This document shows, piece after piece, positions 26,139 to 35,600 of a DNA stretch of 64,000 bases; within the stretch, counting starts at the first letter, position 1, and the number at the start of each line of letters is the position of its first letter. Both the position numbers and the translations under genes were made by a program. The DNA comes from Pseudomonas nitroreducens NBRC 12694 (lineage in GTDB: Bacteria; Pseudomonadota; Gammaproteobacteria; Pseudomonadales; Pseudomonadaceae), in NCBI RefSeq assembly GCF_002091755.1, contig NZ_BDAI01000003.1, positions 248,001 through 312,000 of the forward strand, written 5' to 3'. Under the pieces are notes generated by a model that did not search any database, was not told where the DNA came from, and was given only the letters and a program-made list of their open reading frames with translations.

Positions 26139-26597
26139 ATGCTCTTCGCCCGTCTCGTCCTGCTGGTCCAGGCTCTGGTCTGGGGTGGCCTGGGATTGCT
26201 CTACTGGATTCGTCCCTATGAGATGGCCAACCTCAGCGGCATGTTGCTGATGGAGCCGTCGTCGGTGAGCGACGCTCGCGTGTTCTATGGCGGCCATCAG
26301 TTCGCCCTCGCGCTGTTCCTTGTCTTTGCCCTGCGTCGCCGCCTGCTGGTGCGGCCGGCGCTGATCCTGGTGATCCTGGTGCAACTGACCCTGACATTGT
26401 CGCGCCTGCTGATCGCCTGGACCGAAGGGGGCATGGAGTGGGACGCACAGCTGGCCGGCGTGGTCTACCGCGGAGTGATTTCGGCGCTGGCGATCTTCGC
26501 TCTCTACTGGTTGGAGCGGCAGTCGAGTAATCGCCAGGTGGTGGTGCGCGAAGAGCCGGAGCCCGAGGAGCGCAAGGCCGACTTCGAGGGGTTGTGA
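26139..26597 (+). CDS. DUF4345-like small membrane protein
   Basis: 152 aa from the ATG preceded by AAGGAGA at good spacing; an in-frame ATG at 26112 lacks such a site. Four hydrophobic segments, with a short FYGGHQFALALFLVFALRRR block between the first two, as in DUF4345 proteins. The C-terminal tail is charged (EEPEPEERKADFEGL). Probably an inner-membrane protein. Function unknown. Confidence 0.7.
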   Translation: MLFARLVLLVQALVWGGLGLLYWIRPYEMANLSGMLLMEPSSVSDARVFYGGHQFALALFLVFALRRRLLVRPALILVILVQLTLTLSRLLIAWTEGGMEWDAQLAGVVYRGVISALAIFALYWLERQSSNRQVVVREEPEPEERKADFEGL

Positions 26598-26695
26598 GTT
26601 CGGATGAGTGGCGTCGCCAGCAAGCAGCGGCGCTGCCGGGCCGACCCCGCTCCGTGCTATCGTATTGATTTTGCGGTAGTAGCAGCGGAGCCAGC

Positions 26696-26998
26696 ATGAA
26701 GTTCGTCCATCAACGTGAACACCTCAACGAAGGCGATCTGGTCGTCATCGAGTGTTCCATGACCTGCAACATCCGCCTGATGACCGATGCGAACTTCCGC
26801 AGCTTCAAGAACGGTGGCCGCCATTCGTACCACGGCGGCGCCTTCGACCGGTTCCCGGCCAAGATCAAGGTGCCCAGCACCGGCAACTGGAACATCACCA
26901 TCGACACCGTCACCCGCCGCGCCATCAGCGTCACGCGCAAGGCCGACTTCAAGTACAGCATCAAGTTCGTGCGCAAGTCGCCGTCGAGCTTCAGCTGA
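26696..26998 (+). CDS. DUF1883 domain protein
   Basis: 100 aa: MKFVHQREHLNEGDLVVIECSMTCNIRLM..., then NGGRHSYHGGAF and VPSTGNWNITIDT, the typical DUF1883 layout (a compact beta-rich domain covering the protein). In some bacteria this domain is fused to TIR domains; here it stands alone. No signal peptide, so cytoplasmic. Function unknown. The ATG follows CGGAGCCAGC. Convergent, with 3 bp between stops, with the lipoprotein gene on the other strand. Confidence 0.8.
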   Translation: MKFVHQREHLNEGDLVVIECSMTCNIRLMTDANFRSFKNGGRHSYHGGAFDRFPAKIKVPSTGNWNITIDTVTRRAISVTRKADFKYSIKFVRKSPSSFS

Positions 26999-27001
26999 TC
27001 C

Positions 27002-27499
27002 TCAGTTCCCCGCCTGTGCGGGGAAATCCTTCAGCAGGCGGGCGATGCCTTCGTCCACGGCCTGCTGGGTGATCTTCGGGTCGTGCAGCTGGCGCGCCAC
27101 TTGTGCCTGGTACAGCACCTGCCCGGTAGCCTCGTCGAGAATTCGCAGCGCCAGGCGCGCCTGTTCCTGATCGGTGAACTGGGTCTGGGTCATCACGCCC
27201 GCGCTGGTCGCCACCGGTCGCTGGACGATACCGGTCTGGCTGTCCAGGCCGACGGCATAGATCACCCGTAGCTCTCCCGAGCCTTCCTTGAATTCATAGC
27301 CCTTGGCTTCCAGCGCGCGGCGTACGGCGAGATCGAAGCGATCCTCCAGATCCTCGCGGTGGCCCTGCGCGCGCACGGCCTGGATGAAGAAGGTGCTTTG
27401 TCGGCCATTGGCGGCGGGGGAGACGCTGATATCGGCGGGGTCGCTGCCGGCACAGGCGCTCAGCAGCAGGAACAGCAGGGGAAGGATCAGGCGGGACAT
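27002..27499 (-). CDS. YajG/DUF4136-like lipoprotein
   Basis: 165 aa with a lipoprotein signal (MSRLILPLLFLLLSAC; Cys 16 modified). The mature protein shows an alpha/beta pattern with DLAVRRALEAKGYEFKEGSGELRVIYAVGL and a C-terminal helix QAVDEGIARLLKDFP, as in DUF4136 lipoproteins. Residue 17 is Ala, so outer-membrane sorting is expected. Function unknown. It lies downstream of trmA with a 95-bp gap containing a strong palindrome. Confidence 0.75.
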   Translation of the reverse strand: MSRLILPLLFLLLSACAGSDPADISVSPAANGRQSTFFIQAVRAQGHREDLEDRFDLAVRRALEAKGYEFKEGSGELRVIYAVGLDSQTGIVQRPVATSAGVMTQTQFTDQEQARLALRILDEATGQVLYQAQVARQLHDPKITQQAVDEGIARLLKDFPAQAGN

Positions 27500-27550
27500 G
27501 GGCGTGCCTCTTGTCGTTGTTCCGCAAGACTAGCTGCAGAACCCGGAGGC

Positions 27551-27575
27551 GCCGCCCAACCCTAGGTTGGGCGGC
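27551..27575 (-). terminator. perfect 11-bp-stem hairpin downstream of trmA
   Basis: GCCGCCCAACC, loop CTA, GGTTGGGCGGC. No T tract follows on the minus strand, so it may be a processing or attenuator hairpin rather than a full terminator. Confidence 0.5.
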
Positions 27576-27594
27576 CCGTGGTGGTAGCGGGGGC

Positions 27595-28680
27595 TCAGCG
27601 GCGGGTCAGCAGCACGCCGGCTTCCATGTGGTGCGTGTAGGGGAACTGGTCGAACAGGGCGCAGCGGCTGACCTGGTGGGTGTCGTGCAGCTGGGTGATG
27701 TTCTGCGCCAGGGTCTCCGGGTTGCAGGAGATATAGAGGATGTTGTCGAAGCGGCGGGTCAGCTCGCAGGTGTCCGGGTCCATGCCGGCACGCGGCGGGT
27801 CGACGAACACGCTGCCGAACGCGTAGGACTTCAGGTCGATGTCAGCCAGGCGGCGGAACGGGCGAACCTCGTTGAGCGCCTGGGTCAGCTCCTCGGCGGA
27901 GAGGCGCACCAGGGTGACATTGTCCACGGCGTTGTCGGCCAGGTTGGCCAGTGCGGCGTGCACCGATGTCTTGCTGATCTCGGTGGCCAGCACCTTGCGC
28001 ACGCGGGTGGCGAGCGGCAGGGTGAAGTTGCCGTTGCCGCAGTACAGCTCCAGCAGGTCGTCGTCGCGCTGGCCCAGGGCTTCGTACGCCCAGTTGAGCA
28101 TCTTCTGGCACACCTCGCCGTTGGGCTGGGTGAAGGCGCCCTCCGGCTGGCGGTAACGGAAGGTGCGGCCGGCAACGGTCAGCTCCTCGCTGACGTAATC
28201 ACGTCCCACCACCAGACGCTTGCCGCGCGAGCGGCCAACGATGCTCACGCCCAGTTCGGCGGCCAGCTTCTCGGCGGCGGCCTGCCAGGCGGCGTCCACC
28301 GGACGGTGGTAGCAGAGGGTGATCAGCGCGTCGCCCGCCAGGGTGGTGAGGAACTCCACCTGGAACAGCTTGTGGCCCAGCGTCGGCTCGGCCCAGGCGG
28401 CCTTCAGGCGCGGCATCAGCTCGTTGATGCGCTGGCTGGCGATGGGGAATTCCTCGATCAGGATCGGCGTGTGCTTGTCGCCCTGCTCGAACATTGCGTA
28501 GTGGCGGGCCTCGCCCTCGCGCCACAGGCGGAACTCGGCGCGCAGGCGGTAATGCTCACGGGGCGAGTCGAACACCTCCGGTTCCGGCGCGGCGAAGGGA
28601 GCCAGCAGCTCGCGCAGGCGTGCGGCCTTGTCGGCCAGTTGGCTGTCGTAGTGGGAGGGATCGAAACGCGGACTGCTCAT
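27595..28680 (-). CDS. trmA: TrmA, tRNA (uracil-54-C5)-methyltransferase
   Basis: 361 aa (E. coli TrmA 366). SAM-binding block LLELYCGNGNFTLPLA near residue 215, VDPPRAGMD near 297, and the catalytic YISCNPETLAQN (nucleophilic Cys near 322) with the general-base Glu in the final HHMEAGVLLTRR. It makes ribothymidine at position 54 in the T loop of tRNAs. ATG start at 28680. An intergenic hairpin element lies just upstream (28747-28866). Confidence 0.95.
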   Translation of the reverse strand: MSSPRFDPSHYDSQLADKAARLRELLAPFAAPEPEVFDSPREHYRLRAEFRLWREGEARHYAMFEQGDKHTPILIEEFPIASQRINELMPRLKAAWAEPTLGHKLFQVEFLTTLAGDALITLCYHRPVDAAWQAAAEKLAAELGVSIVGRSRGKRLVVGRDYVSEELTVAGRTFRYRQPEGAFTQPNGEVCQKMLNWAYEALGQRDDDLLELYCGNGNFTLPLATRVRKVLATEISKTSVHAALANLADNAVDNVTLVRLSAEELTQALNEVRPFRRLADIDLKSYAFGSVFVDPPRAGMDPDTCELTRRFDNILYISCNPETLAQNITQLHDTHQVSRCALFDQFPYTHHMEAGVLLTRR

Positions 28681-28746
28681 GGGGAACGCTCTTCAAGGGG
28701 CCCGGACTCGCTGGGCCGCTTTTCATTAAGGACAACTCGAAACTGT

Positions 28747-28866
28747 CGGGGCTCGCGAGCTAGGTCAGACAAGGCGCCAGGTCGATTCGGAAGCGGAGTT
28801 TACGGCTGTAAATGAGCATTCCGGATTGACCTGGCAACGCAGTATGGCCGACGCGCAGCAGCCCCC
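28747..28866. repeat. intergenic hairpin element, copy A (MITE-like)
   Basis: Imperfect palindrome of about 120 bp. The stem 28776-28792 pairs with 28819-28835 over 17 positions (15 Watson-Crick plus two G-T). It encloses a conserved core GCGnAG-TTTAC-loop-GTAAA-TGAGCA. CAAGGC lies to the left and AACGCAGTATGG to the right, exactly as in copy B at 60907-61046. Outer pairing GGGGCT/AGCCCC. It sits between the trmA start and the permease stop. Confidence 0.75.
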
Positions 28867-28871
28867 TTCAC

Positions 28872-30167
28872 TCAAGCGTTGAACCAGCCCAGCTTGATCA
28901 CGAAGAGAATCGACAGGATCACCAGCGCCGGGTTCAGTTCGCGGAAGCGGCCGGACAGCAGCTTGCAGGCGGTCCAGGTGATGAAGCCGAAGGCAATGCC
29001 GTTGGCAATGGAGAAGGTCAGCGGCATGGCCAGGGCGGTCACTACCACGGGGGCGGCGACGGTCAGGTCGTCCCAGTCGATCTCGGCCAGGCCCGAAGCC
29101 ATCAGCACGGCGACGAAGAACAGCGCCGGGGCGGTGGCGAAGGCCGGCACATTGCCCGCCAGCGGGGCGAAGAACAGCGCCAGCAGGAACAGCACGGCGA
29201 CCACGATGGCGGTCAGGCCGGTGCGGCCACCGGCGGAAACGCCCGCCGCCGACTCGATGTAGCTGGTGGTGGTGGAAGTGCCCAACAGCGAGCCGACCAT
29301 GGCGGCGGAGCTGTCGGCGATCAGCGCGCGGCCCATCTTCGGCATGTGCCCGTCCTTGCCCATCAGGCCGGCGCGCTTGGCCACGCCGATCAGGGTGCCG
29401 GAGTTGTCGAACAGGTCGACGAAGAGGAAGGCGAAGATCACGCTGAACAGGCCGATGTCCAGCGCGCCCTTGATATCCAACTGGAGGAAGGTCGGCGCCA
29501 GCGACGGCGGCATCGATACCACGCCGCCGAACTGGGAGACGCCGATGGCGATGGAGATGAAGGTGACGACCAGGATGCCGATCATCACCGCGCCGGTCAC
29601 GCGGCGCGCTTCCAGGGCGACGATCAGGATGAAGCCGAGGATTGCCAGCAGCGGTGCGGGCTTGGCGAGATCACCCATGCCCACCAGGGTGGCCTGGTTG
29701 GCGACGACGATGCCCGATTCCTTCAGCGCGATCAGCGCGAGGAACAGGCCGATGCCGGCGGCGATGGCCGAGCGCAGGGCCAGCGGGATGCTGTTGATGA
29801 TCCACTCGCGGATGCGGAAGATCGAAATGATGAAGAACATGCACGCGGATAGGAACACCGCACCGAGCGCCACTTGCCAGGTGTGGCCCATGTGCAGGAC
29901 CACGGTGTAGGTGAAGAAGGCGTTCAGGCCCATGCCGGGAGCCAGGGCGATCGGGTAGTTGGCGATCAGGCCCATCACCGCCGAGCCGATGGCGGCGGCG
30001 AGGCAGGTGGCGACGAAGATCGCGCCTTTATCCATGCCCGTCTCACCGAGGATGCTCGGGTTGACGAAGAGGATGTAGGCCATGGTCAGGAAGGTAGTGA
30101 TACCCGCCAGGATCTCGGTGCGCACATTGGTGTTGTGTGCCTTGAGTTGGAACAGCTTTTCCAGCAT
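28872..30167 (-). CDS. NCS2/AzgA-type purine (adenine/guanine/hypoxanthine) permease
   Basis: 431 aa from the ATG giving MLEKLFQLKAHNTNVRTEILAG; the open frame upstream to 30404 has no plausible start site. Eleven to fourteen hydrophobic segments. AzgA markers: GITTFLTMAYILFVNPSIL near residue 22, ALAPGMGLNAFFTYTVV near 78, FVDLFDNSGTLIGVAKRAG near 260 and LGTSTTTSYIESAAGVSAGGRTG near 310. It imports purine bases by proton symport. GGGGAGCC precedes the start. I checked the upstream region for a purine riboswitch and saw none. Confidence 0.9.
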   Translation of the reverse strand: MLEKLFQLKAHNTNVRTEILAGITTFLTMAYILFVNPSILGETGMDKGAIFVATCLAAAIGSAVMGLIANYPIALAPGMGLNAFFTYTVVLHMGHTWQVALGAVFLSACMFFIISIFRIREWIINSIPLALRSAIAAGIGLFLALIALKESGIVVANQATLVGMGDLAKPAPLLAILGFILIVALEARRVTGAVMIGILVVTFISIAIGVSQFGGVVSMPPSLAPTFLQLDIKGALDIGLFSVIFAFLFVDLFDNSGTLIGVAKRAGLMGKDGHMPKMGRALIADSSAAMVGSLLGTSTTTSYIESAAGVSAGGRTGLTAIVVAVLFLLALFFAPLAGNVPAFATAPALFFVAVLMASGLAEIDWDDLTVAAPVVVTALAMPLTFSIANGIAFGFITWTACKLLSGRFRELNPALVILSILFVIKLGWFNA

Positions 30168-30445
30168 GTTTGGCTCCCCGTGACGCTCTTGCGCCGTTAT
30201 CGTTCTGGCCGGGAAAAGCAAGGTACATGCCCAGGTGGGCCCTGCGCCTTTTCTTGTGGCCGGCAAAAGGCGCGCATGATACCAGCTTGCCCTGAGCCGG
30301 AGAATTTCTGACCGGACCGCCAGCATCCGTTCGTCTGCAAGCTTAGTCGCGGGTGCCGACCAAGGGAGTGCAACTTGTGCGCTGACGGTGGTCTGATCCT
30401 TCATAACCCTGGCCCGACCGGGCCGCTCGGTCCGATTCGCAGTCG

Positions 30446-30937
30446 ATGAAACGCTCTATTCCGATCCTCCTCGCCTCATTGTTGGGCGCCTGCGCCGGTA
30501 CACCGCCGTCGGCGCCGCAGCATACCTTCGATGTCCACGCCCTGGCCGAGAAGCCCACGGCCAGTACCCGCACCCTGGCCGACCCGCAGGGCAAGGCGGT
30601 GCTGCTGGAAACCCATCCGGTGTTGACCCAGCACGATGTGCAGCGCGCCGAGCTGGCCAGCGTGGCTGACGGCAAGCCGGCGGTGCGGGTGCTGTTCACC
30701 CCCGAGGCCAGCCTGCGCCTGGCCAGGCTGACCGAGGATGAGCAGGGCAAGGCCCTGGCGGTGGTGATCGACGGGCAGCTGCGACTGCTACCCCAGGTGA
30801 CGCGGGTGGTGACGGATGGCCAGGTGATGCTCAAGGGGTTTGCCAGCCAGGCGGAGGCGGAGACGCTGGTGCGGCGACTCAACGACTTGCGGGATGTGCC
30901 GGTGCAGCCGGAGCAGAAATCAGGTGGGCAGCCCTAG
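30446..30937 (+). CDS. putative lipoprotein with SecDF P1-head-like domain
   Basis: 163 aa. Lipobox LLGAC (Cys 16). The mature part contains KPAVRVLFTPEASLRLARLTEDEQGKALAVVIDGQLRLLPQVTR and GFASQAEAETLVRRL, which match the P1 head repeat of SecD/SecF. Proteins with a free-standing head domain occur in several gammaproteobacteria without known function. Residue 17 is Ala, predicting outer-membrane localisation. Divergent from the purine permease. Confidence 0.7.
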   Translation: MKRSIPILLASLLGACAGTPPSAPQHTFDVHALAEKPTASTRTLADPQGKAVLLETHPVLTQHDVQRAELASVADGKPAVRVLFTPEASLRLARLTEDEQGKALAVVIDGQLRLLPQVTRVVTDGQVMLKGFASQAEAETLVRRLNDLRDVPVQPEQKSGGQP

Positions 30938-30970
30938 CCCATCCTTTATGGGGCGTATCCCTGAGTGGGA

Positions 30971-31036
30971 CGAATAACCTGGAACTGGTTATTCGCCGGC
31001 TGCGTGGAGGCGGATAACGCTGGCGCGTTATGCGCC
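30971..31036. repeat. two adjacent intergenic hairpins
   Basis: CGAATAACC / GGTTATTCG (30971-30995, 9-bp perfect stem) followed by GGCGGATAACGC / GCGTTATGCGCC (31009-31036, one mismatch), then CCTACG. They resemble the GGATAAC...GTTATCC-CCTACG repeats commonly found between Pseudomonas genes. A degenerate REP-like GTAGGAGCGAGCCTGAGC follows at 31079. Confidence 0.6.
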
Positions 31037-31116
31037 CTACGAAGCTTTATTACTGTTACCGGCGCGTAGTGGATTTTTCGTAGGAGCGAGCCTGAGCCCT
31101 GTGAGCGACAGACATG

Positions 31117-31144
31117 AAAAAGCCCGGCATCTGCCGGGCTTTTT
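31117..31144. terminator. bidirectional intrinsic terminator after glyA
   Basis: AAAAAGCCCGGCA, loop TC, TGCCGGGCTTTTT; lies 25 bases downstream of the glyA stop on the minus strand, with A and T tracts serving both directions. Confidence 0.93.
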
Positions 31145-31168
31145 CGTTTCGCGGTTCGCGGGTTCGGC

Positions 31169-32422
31169 TTAGGCGCCGTAGACCGGGAACTTGGCGCAGA
31201 TGGCCTTGACCTTCTCGCGCACGCCGTCCACCACGGACTCGTCGCCCATGTTGGTGAGGATGTCGCAGATCCAGCCGGCCAGCTCGCGGCACTCGGCTTC
31301 CTTGAAACCGCGGGTGGTGACAGCCGGGGTGCCGATGCGCAGGCCGGAGGTGACGAACGGGGAGCGCGGGTCGTTCGGCACGCTGTTCTTGTTCACGGTG
31401 ATGAAGGCGCGGCCCAGGGCGGCGTCGGCGTCCTTACCGGTGATGTCCTGCTTGATCAGGGACAGCAGGAACAGGTGGTTCTGGGTACCGCCGGAAACCA
31501 CGTCGAAGCCGCGCTCGATGAACACGCTGGCCATGGTCTGGGCGTTCTTCAGGACCTGCTGCTGGTAGGCCTTGAACTCGGGCTGCAGGGCTTCCTTGAA
31601 GCACACTGCCTTGGCGGCGATCACGTGCTCCAGCGGGCCACCCTGGGCGCCCGGGAAGACGGCGGAGTTCAGCTTCTTCTCGATCTCTTCGTTCTTGCGA
31701 GCGAGGATCAGGCCGCCGCGCGGGCCGCGCAGGGTCTTGTGGGTGGTGGTGGTGACCACGTCGGCGAACGGCACCGGGTTCGGGTAGACGCCAGCGGCGA
31801 CCAGACCGGCCACGTGGGCCATGTCGACGAACAGGTAGGCACCGACCTTGTCGGCGATGGCGCGGAAGCGGGCGAAGTCCAGCACCTGGGAGTAGGCGGA
31901 GAAGCCGGCGACGATCATCTTCGGCTTGTGCTCGACGGCCAGGCGCTCGACTTCGTCGTAGTCGATCAGGCCGGCGTCGGTGATGCCGTACTGCACGGCG
32001 TTGTACAGCTTGCCGGAGGAGGAAACGCTGGCGCCGTGGGTCAGGTGACCACCGTGGGCCAGGCTCATGCCCAGGATGGTGTCACCGGCCGACAGCAGGG
32101 CCAGGTAGACGGCGGCGTTGGCCTGGGAGCCGGCGTGCGGCTGGACGTTGGCGTAGTCGGCGCCGAACAGCTCCTTGGCGCGGTCGATGGCCAGCTGCTC
32201 GACGACGTCGACGTACTCGCAACCACCGTAGTAGCGCTTGCCCGGGTAGCCTTCGGCGTACTTGTTGGTCAGCACCGAACCCTGGGCTTCCATCACCGCC
32301 GGGCTGGTGTAGTTCTCGGAGGCGATGAGCTCGATGTGCTCTTCCTGGCGCTGGGCTTCCTGCTCCATCGCGGCGAAGAGTTCGGCATCGTAGCGGGCGA
32401 GGGTCAAATCACGGCTGAACAT
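31169..32422 (-). CDS. glyA: GlyA, serine hydroxymethyltransferase
   Basis: 417 aa from the ATG giving MFSRDLTLARYDAELF, the same length as E. coli GlyA; the longer frame to 32506 is spurious. Markers: EEHIELIASENYTSPAV, GYPGKRYYGGCEYVD, and the PLP lysine in VVTTTTHKTLRGPRGG near residue 229. It interconverts serine and glycine with tetrahydrofolate, feeding one-carbon units. The gene order glyA-morA matches PAO1 (PA4602-PA4601). Confidence 0.96.
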   Translation of the reverse strand: MFSRDLTLARYDAELFAAMEQEAQRQEEHIELIASENYTSPAVMEAQGSVLTNKYAEGYPGKRYYGGCEYVDVVEQLAIDRAKELFGADYANVQPHAGSQANAAVYLALLSAGDTILGMSLAHGGHLTHGASVSSSGKLYNAVQYGITDAGLIDYDEVERLAVEHKPKMIVAGFSAYSQVLDFARFRAIADKVGAYLFVDMAHVAGLVAAGVYPNPVPFADVVTTTTHKTLRGPRGGLILARKNEEIEKKLNSAVFPGAQGGPLEHVIAAKAVCFKEALQPEFKAYQQQVLKNAQTMASVFIERGFDVVSGGTQNHLFLLSLIKQDITGKDADAALGRAFITVNKNSVPNDPRSPFVTSGLRIGTPAVTTRGFKEAECRELAGWICDILTNMGDESVVDGVREKVKAICAKFPVYGA

Positions 32423-32638
32423 GGCGGTCCTCTTAAGGATCGGGTGCTGGGGAAAGGCGCGCATTCTAACCCAAGGCGCCGGTGCTGGCACATGAAAGGC
32501 GGTCATGTGGCTGACAAGCGGGGTTCAAGGCCAGGATCGCGGGAGAGACGAGCGGCAGAGTGGGGTGGATAGCCGCTTGTCGAAGGTGCAGGATGAATAC
32601 GCCATCCTACAAGGGCGCTCGCCTGCTGCGCCGTGCTG

Positions 32639-35600
32639 TCAGCCGAGCAGGAACAATGCGTTGCTGGCGAACAGCGCGGCGAACTGGTCCGCCGGCACCG
32701 GGCGGCCGAAGAGGAAGCCCTGCACCTCGTCGCAGCCGTGTTCGCGCAGGAACTCCAGTTGCTCATGGCTCTCCACGCCCTCGGCGATCACCATCAGGTT
32801 CAGGCTGTGGGCCATGGCGATGATGGCGCGGGCGATCTGCGCGTCCTGTTCGCCGTGGGGCAGGCCGTCGACGAAGCTGCGGTCGATCTTCAGTACGTCG
32901 ATGGGGAACTGCTTGAGGTAATTGAGCGAGGAGTAACCGGTGCCGAAATCGTCGACCGCGATCGCCAGGCCCAGACGTTTCAGGCCCTGAAGTATCTGCA
33001 TCGCCTGGGAAACATCGCTCATCAGGATGCTTTCAGTCAGCTCCAGCTCCAGGCAGGCCGGGGCGATGCCGGTGTCGGCGAGGATGCTGGCGATGCGTTC
33101 GCCCAACTGGCCGTCGGCGAACTGCCGGGCCGAGAGGTTCACGGAAATCTTCGGCACCCGCACCTTGTCGCGGTGCCAGGCTCGCAGTTGCAGGCACGCC
33201 TGCTCCAGCAGCCAGTCGCCGACCTGGGCAACCAGGCCCAGCTCTTCCAGCACCGGGATGAACTCCGTCGGCGGAATCAGCCCGCGCTTGGGATGCTGCC
33301 AGCGCAGTAGCGCCTCGGCGCCGGTCAGGCGGCGGCCGTCGCCGGTGAACTGTGGCTGGTAGTGGAGAATGAATTCTTCCTGCTCGATGGCCCGGCGCAG
33401 GTCGCTTTCCAGTTCCAGGCGCTCCAGGGCGCGGGCGTTCATCTCGGCCTGGTAGAACTGGAAGTTGTTCTTGCCCATCTCCTTGGCGTGGTACATCGCG
33501 GTGTCGGCGTTCTTCATCAACTGGCTGAGCTCGGCGCCGTCCTGCGGCGAGAGCGCCACGCCGATGCTGGCGGTGACGAAGAACTCGCGGCCTTCCAGGG
33601 TGAAGGGGCGGGCAAGGCTGGAAAGAATCTGCTCGGCCACCTGGATCGCCTGCCGGAGCGCCTTCTCGCGGTCCTTCTGGCCGGGCAACAGCAAGGTGAA
33701 CTCGTCGCCGCCCATGCGCGCCACGGTGTCGTCGTCGCTGACGCAATGGCTCAGGCGCTCGGCCACTTCCTTGAGCATGCGGTCGCCCGCGGCGTGGCCG
33801 AGGGAGTCGTTGATCGGCTTGAAGCGGTCGAGGTCGAGGAACATCAGCACGACCCACTGCTGGTGCCGTTCGGCCTGCAGCAGGGCGGTGTGCAGGCGGT
33901 CCTGGAACAGCGTGCGGTTGGGCAGGTGGGTCAGGGCGTCGTAGTACGCCAGGCGGTGGATGCGCCGCTCGCTGGCCTTGCGCTCGCTGATGTCGCTGAA
34001 GAAGCAGACGAAGCTGACCAGATCGCCCTCATCGTCGTGCACGGCCGTGATGCCGACCCAGCTCGGGTACAGCTCGCCGCTCTTGCGCTTCTGCAGGATT
34101 TCGCCTTCCCAGCTGCCGCTCTTGCGCAGGCTTTCCAGCACGTGCTTGAGCTGGTTGGCCTCCTGGCGGTCGGCGGTGAGCAGGCGCGGCAACTGGTCCA
34201 GCACCTCTTCGGCGGAATAGCCGGTAAGGCGGCTGAAGGAGTCGTTGATCTGCACGATGTAGCCGGCGGGGTCGGTGACCATGATCGCCGCGGTGGAGTG
34301 CTCGAATACCGTGGCCGCCATGCGCATCTCGCGCTCGGCGCGGCGCTGCTGGCTGACGTCGCGGGCGACGCCGAGCAGCCCCTCGAAGCGGCCATGGTCG
34401 TCCCACATCAGGGCGATGCGCAGTTCCACCGGGATCTTGTGGCCGTCGGCGTGCAGGCAGTCGAGGCTGAACAGCTGCGGTTCGGCGCTTTCGCGTAATT
34501 CGGCCAGGCGCTTGGGCTCGCCGATGGCGCCCTGTACGCGGTGCAGCAGCTCCTCCAGGCGCTCCAGCTGCGCCGGGTTGGCGGCCACCTGCTGGAAGCC
34601 GTTGGCCAGCACCCATTCCGGGCTGTAGCCGAACACCTGCTGGATCGATGGGCTGATGTAGTTGAGCTTCACCTGGGCGTCGGTGGAGAGGATGACGTCG
34701 CTGATGCTCTCGGCGAGCATGCGGTAGCGGCGCCCGCTCTCACGAAGGGAGTTGTGTGCTTCGACGGTATCGGTGATGTCCTTGGCCACGCCGATCAGGC
34801 GGGCCACGCGGCCGGTGTCGTCGCGGGTCAGGGCCTGCTCACGGATGTCGAACCAGTGCCAGGAACCGTCGCGATGACGCCAGCGCAGCTGGCTGTCCAG
34901 CAGCAGGCCATCGCCCACCACCTGCTGCAGGTTGCGCACGCGCCAGTAGTACTCGACATCGTCCGGGTGCAGCACTTTTTCCCAGAAGCGCTCGCCCATG
35001 TCGCGCAGCTCGTCGCCGCTGTAGCCCAACTGGTAACCGAGGTTGTGGTTGGTGAAGATCACCCGGCGGGCGGCGATGTCGTGGATGTACAGGGTGTCGG
35101 GCACCGCGCGCACGGCATCGGACCAGAACTTTTCGCGCTCGATCAGCGACAGCTCGACCTGCTTGCGGCTGGTGATGTCCGACAGGCTCAGGGTGACGGC
35201 GTGGAAGTCCTGGATCATCTCCGGAACGCGCAGTTGCAGCCACAGATGGCGCTGCTCGCCCTGGCGGGTGGTGATGCAGGCTTCCAGTTCGACCATGCCC
35301 TGGCCGTGCAGCACGGCTTCGAGCACTTTGCTGCGCACGCCGTCCGGGCGCATCCCGGCGCTGCCGATCAACACCTGCCAGGCCTGTTCGGTGTTGGTGA
35401 CGCGCATCAGGCGTTTGGCGACATTGTTGATCTCGGTGATGCGCACTTGGCGCAGCAGCCAGGGCAGGCGTTCGGGCTGCGAGGCGATCCAGTCGCGCAG
35501 GTCGCTCTGCCGGCGCAGGTTGAGATCCACCAGGCTCTGGCGCAGGGCGGAAAGGTCGAGCACGCAGAGGGCGACGCCGACGCCGTCGAAGATGTCCTGG

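Noticed and set aside
30168..30445. Purine riboswitch upstream of the NCS2 permease
   Set aside because: No three-way junction with the conserved loop motifs could be found by eye.
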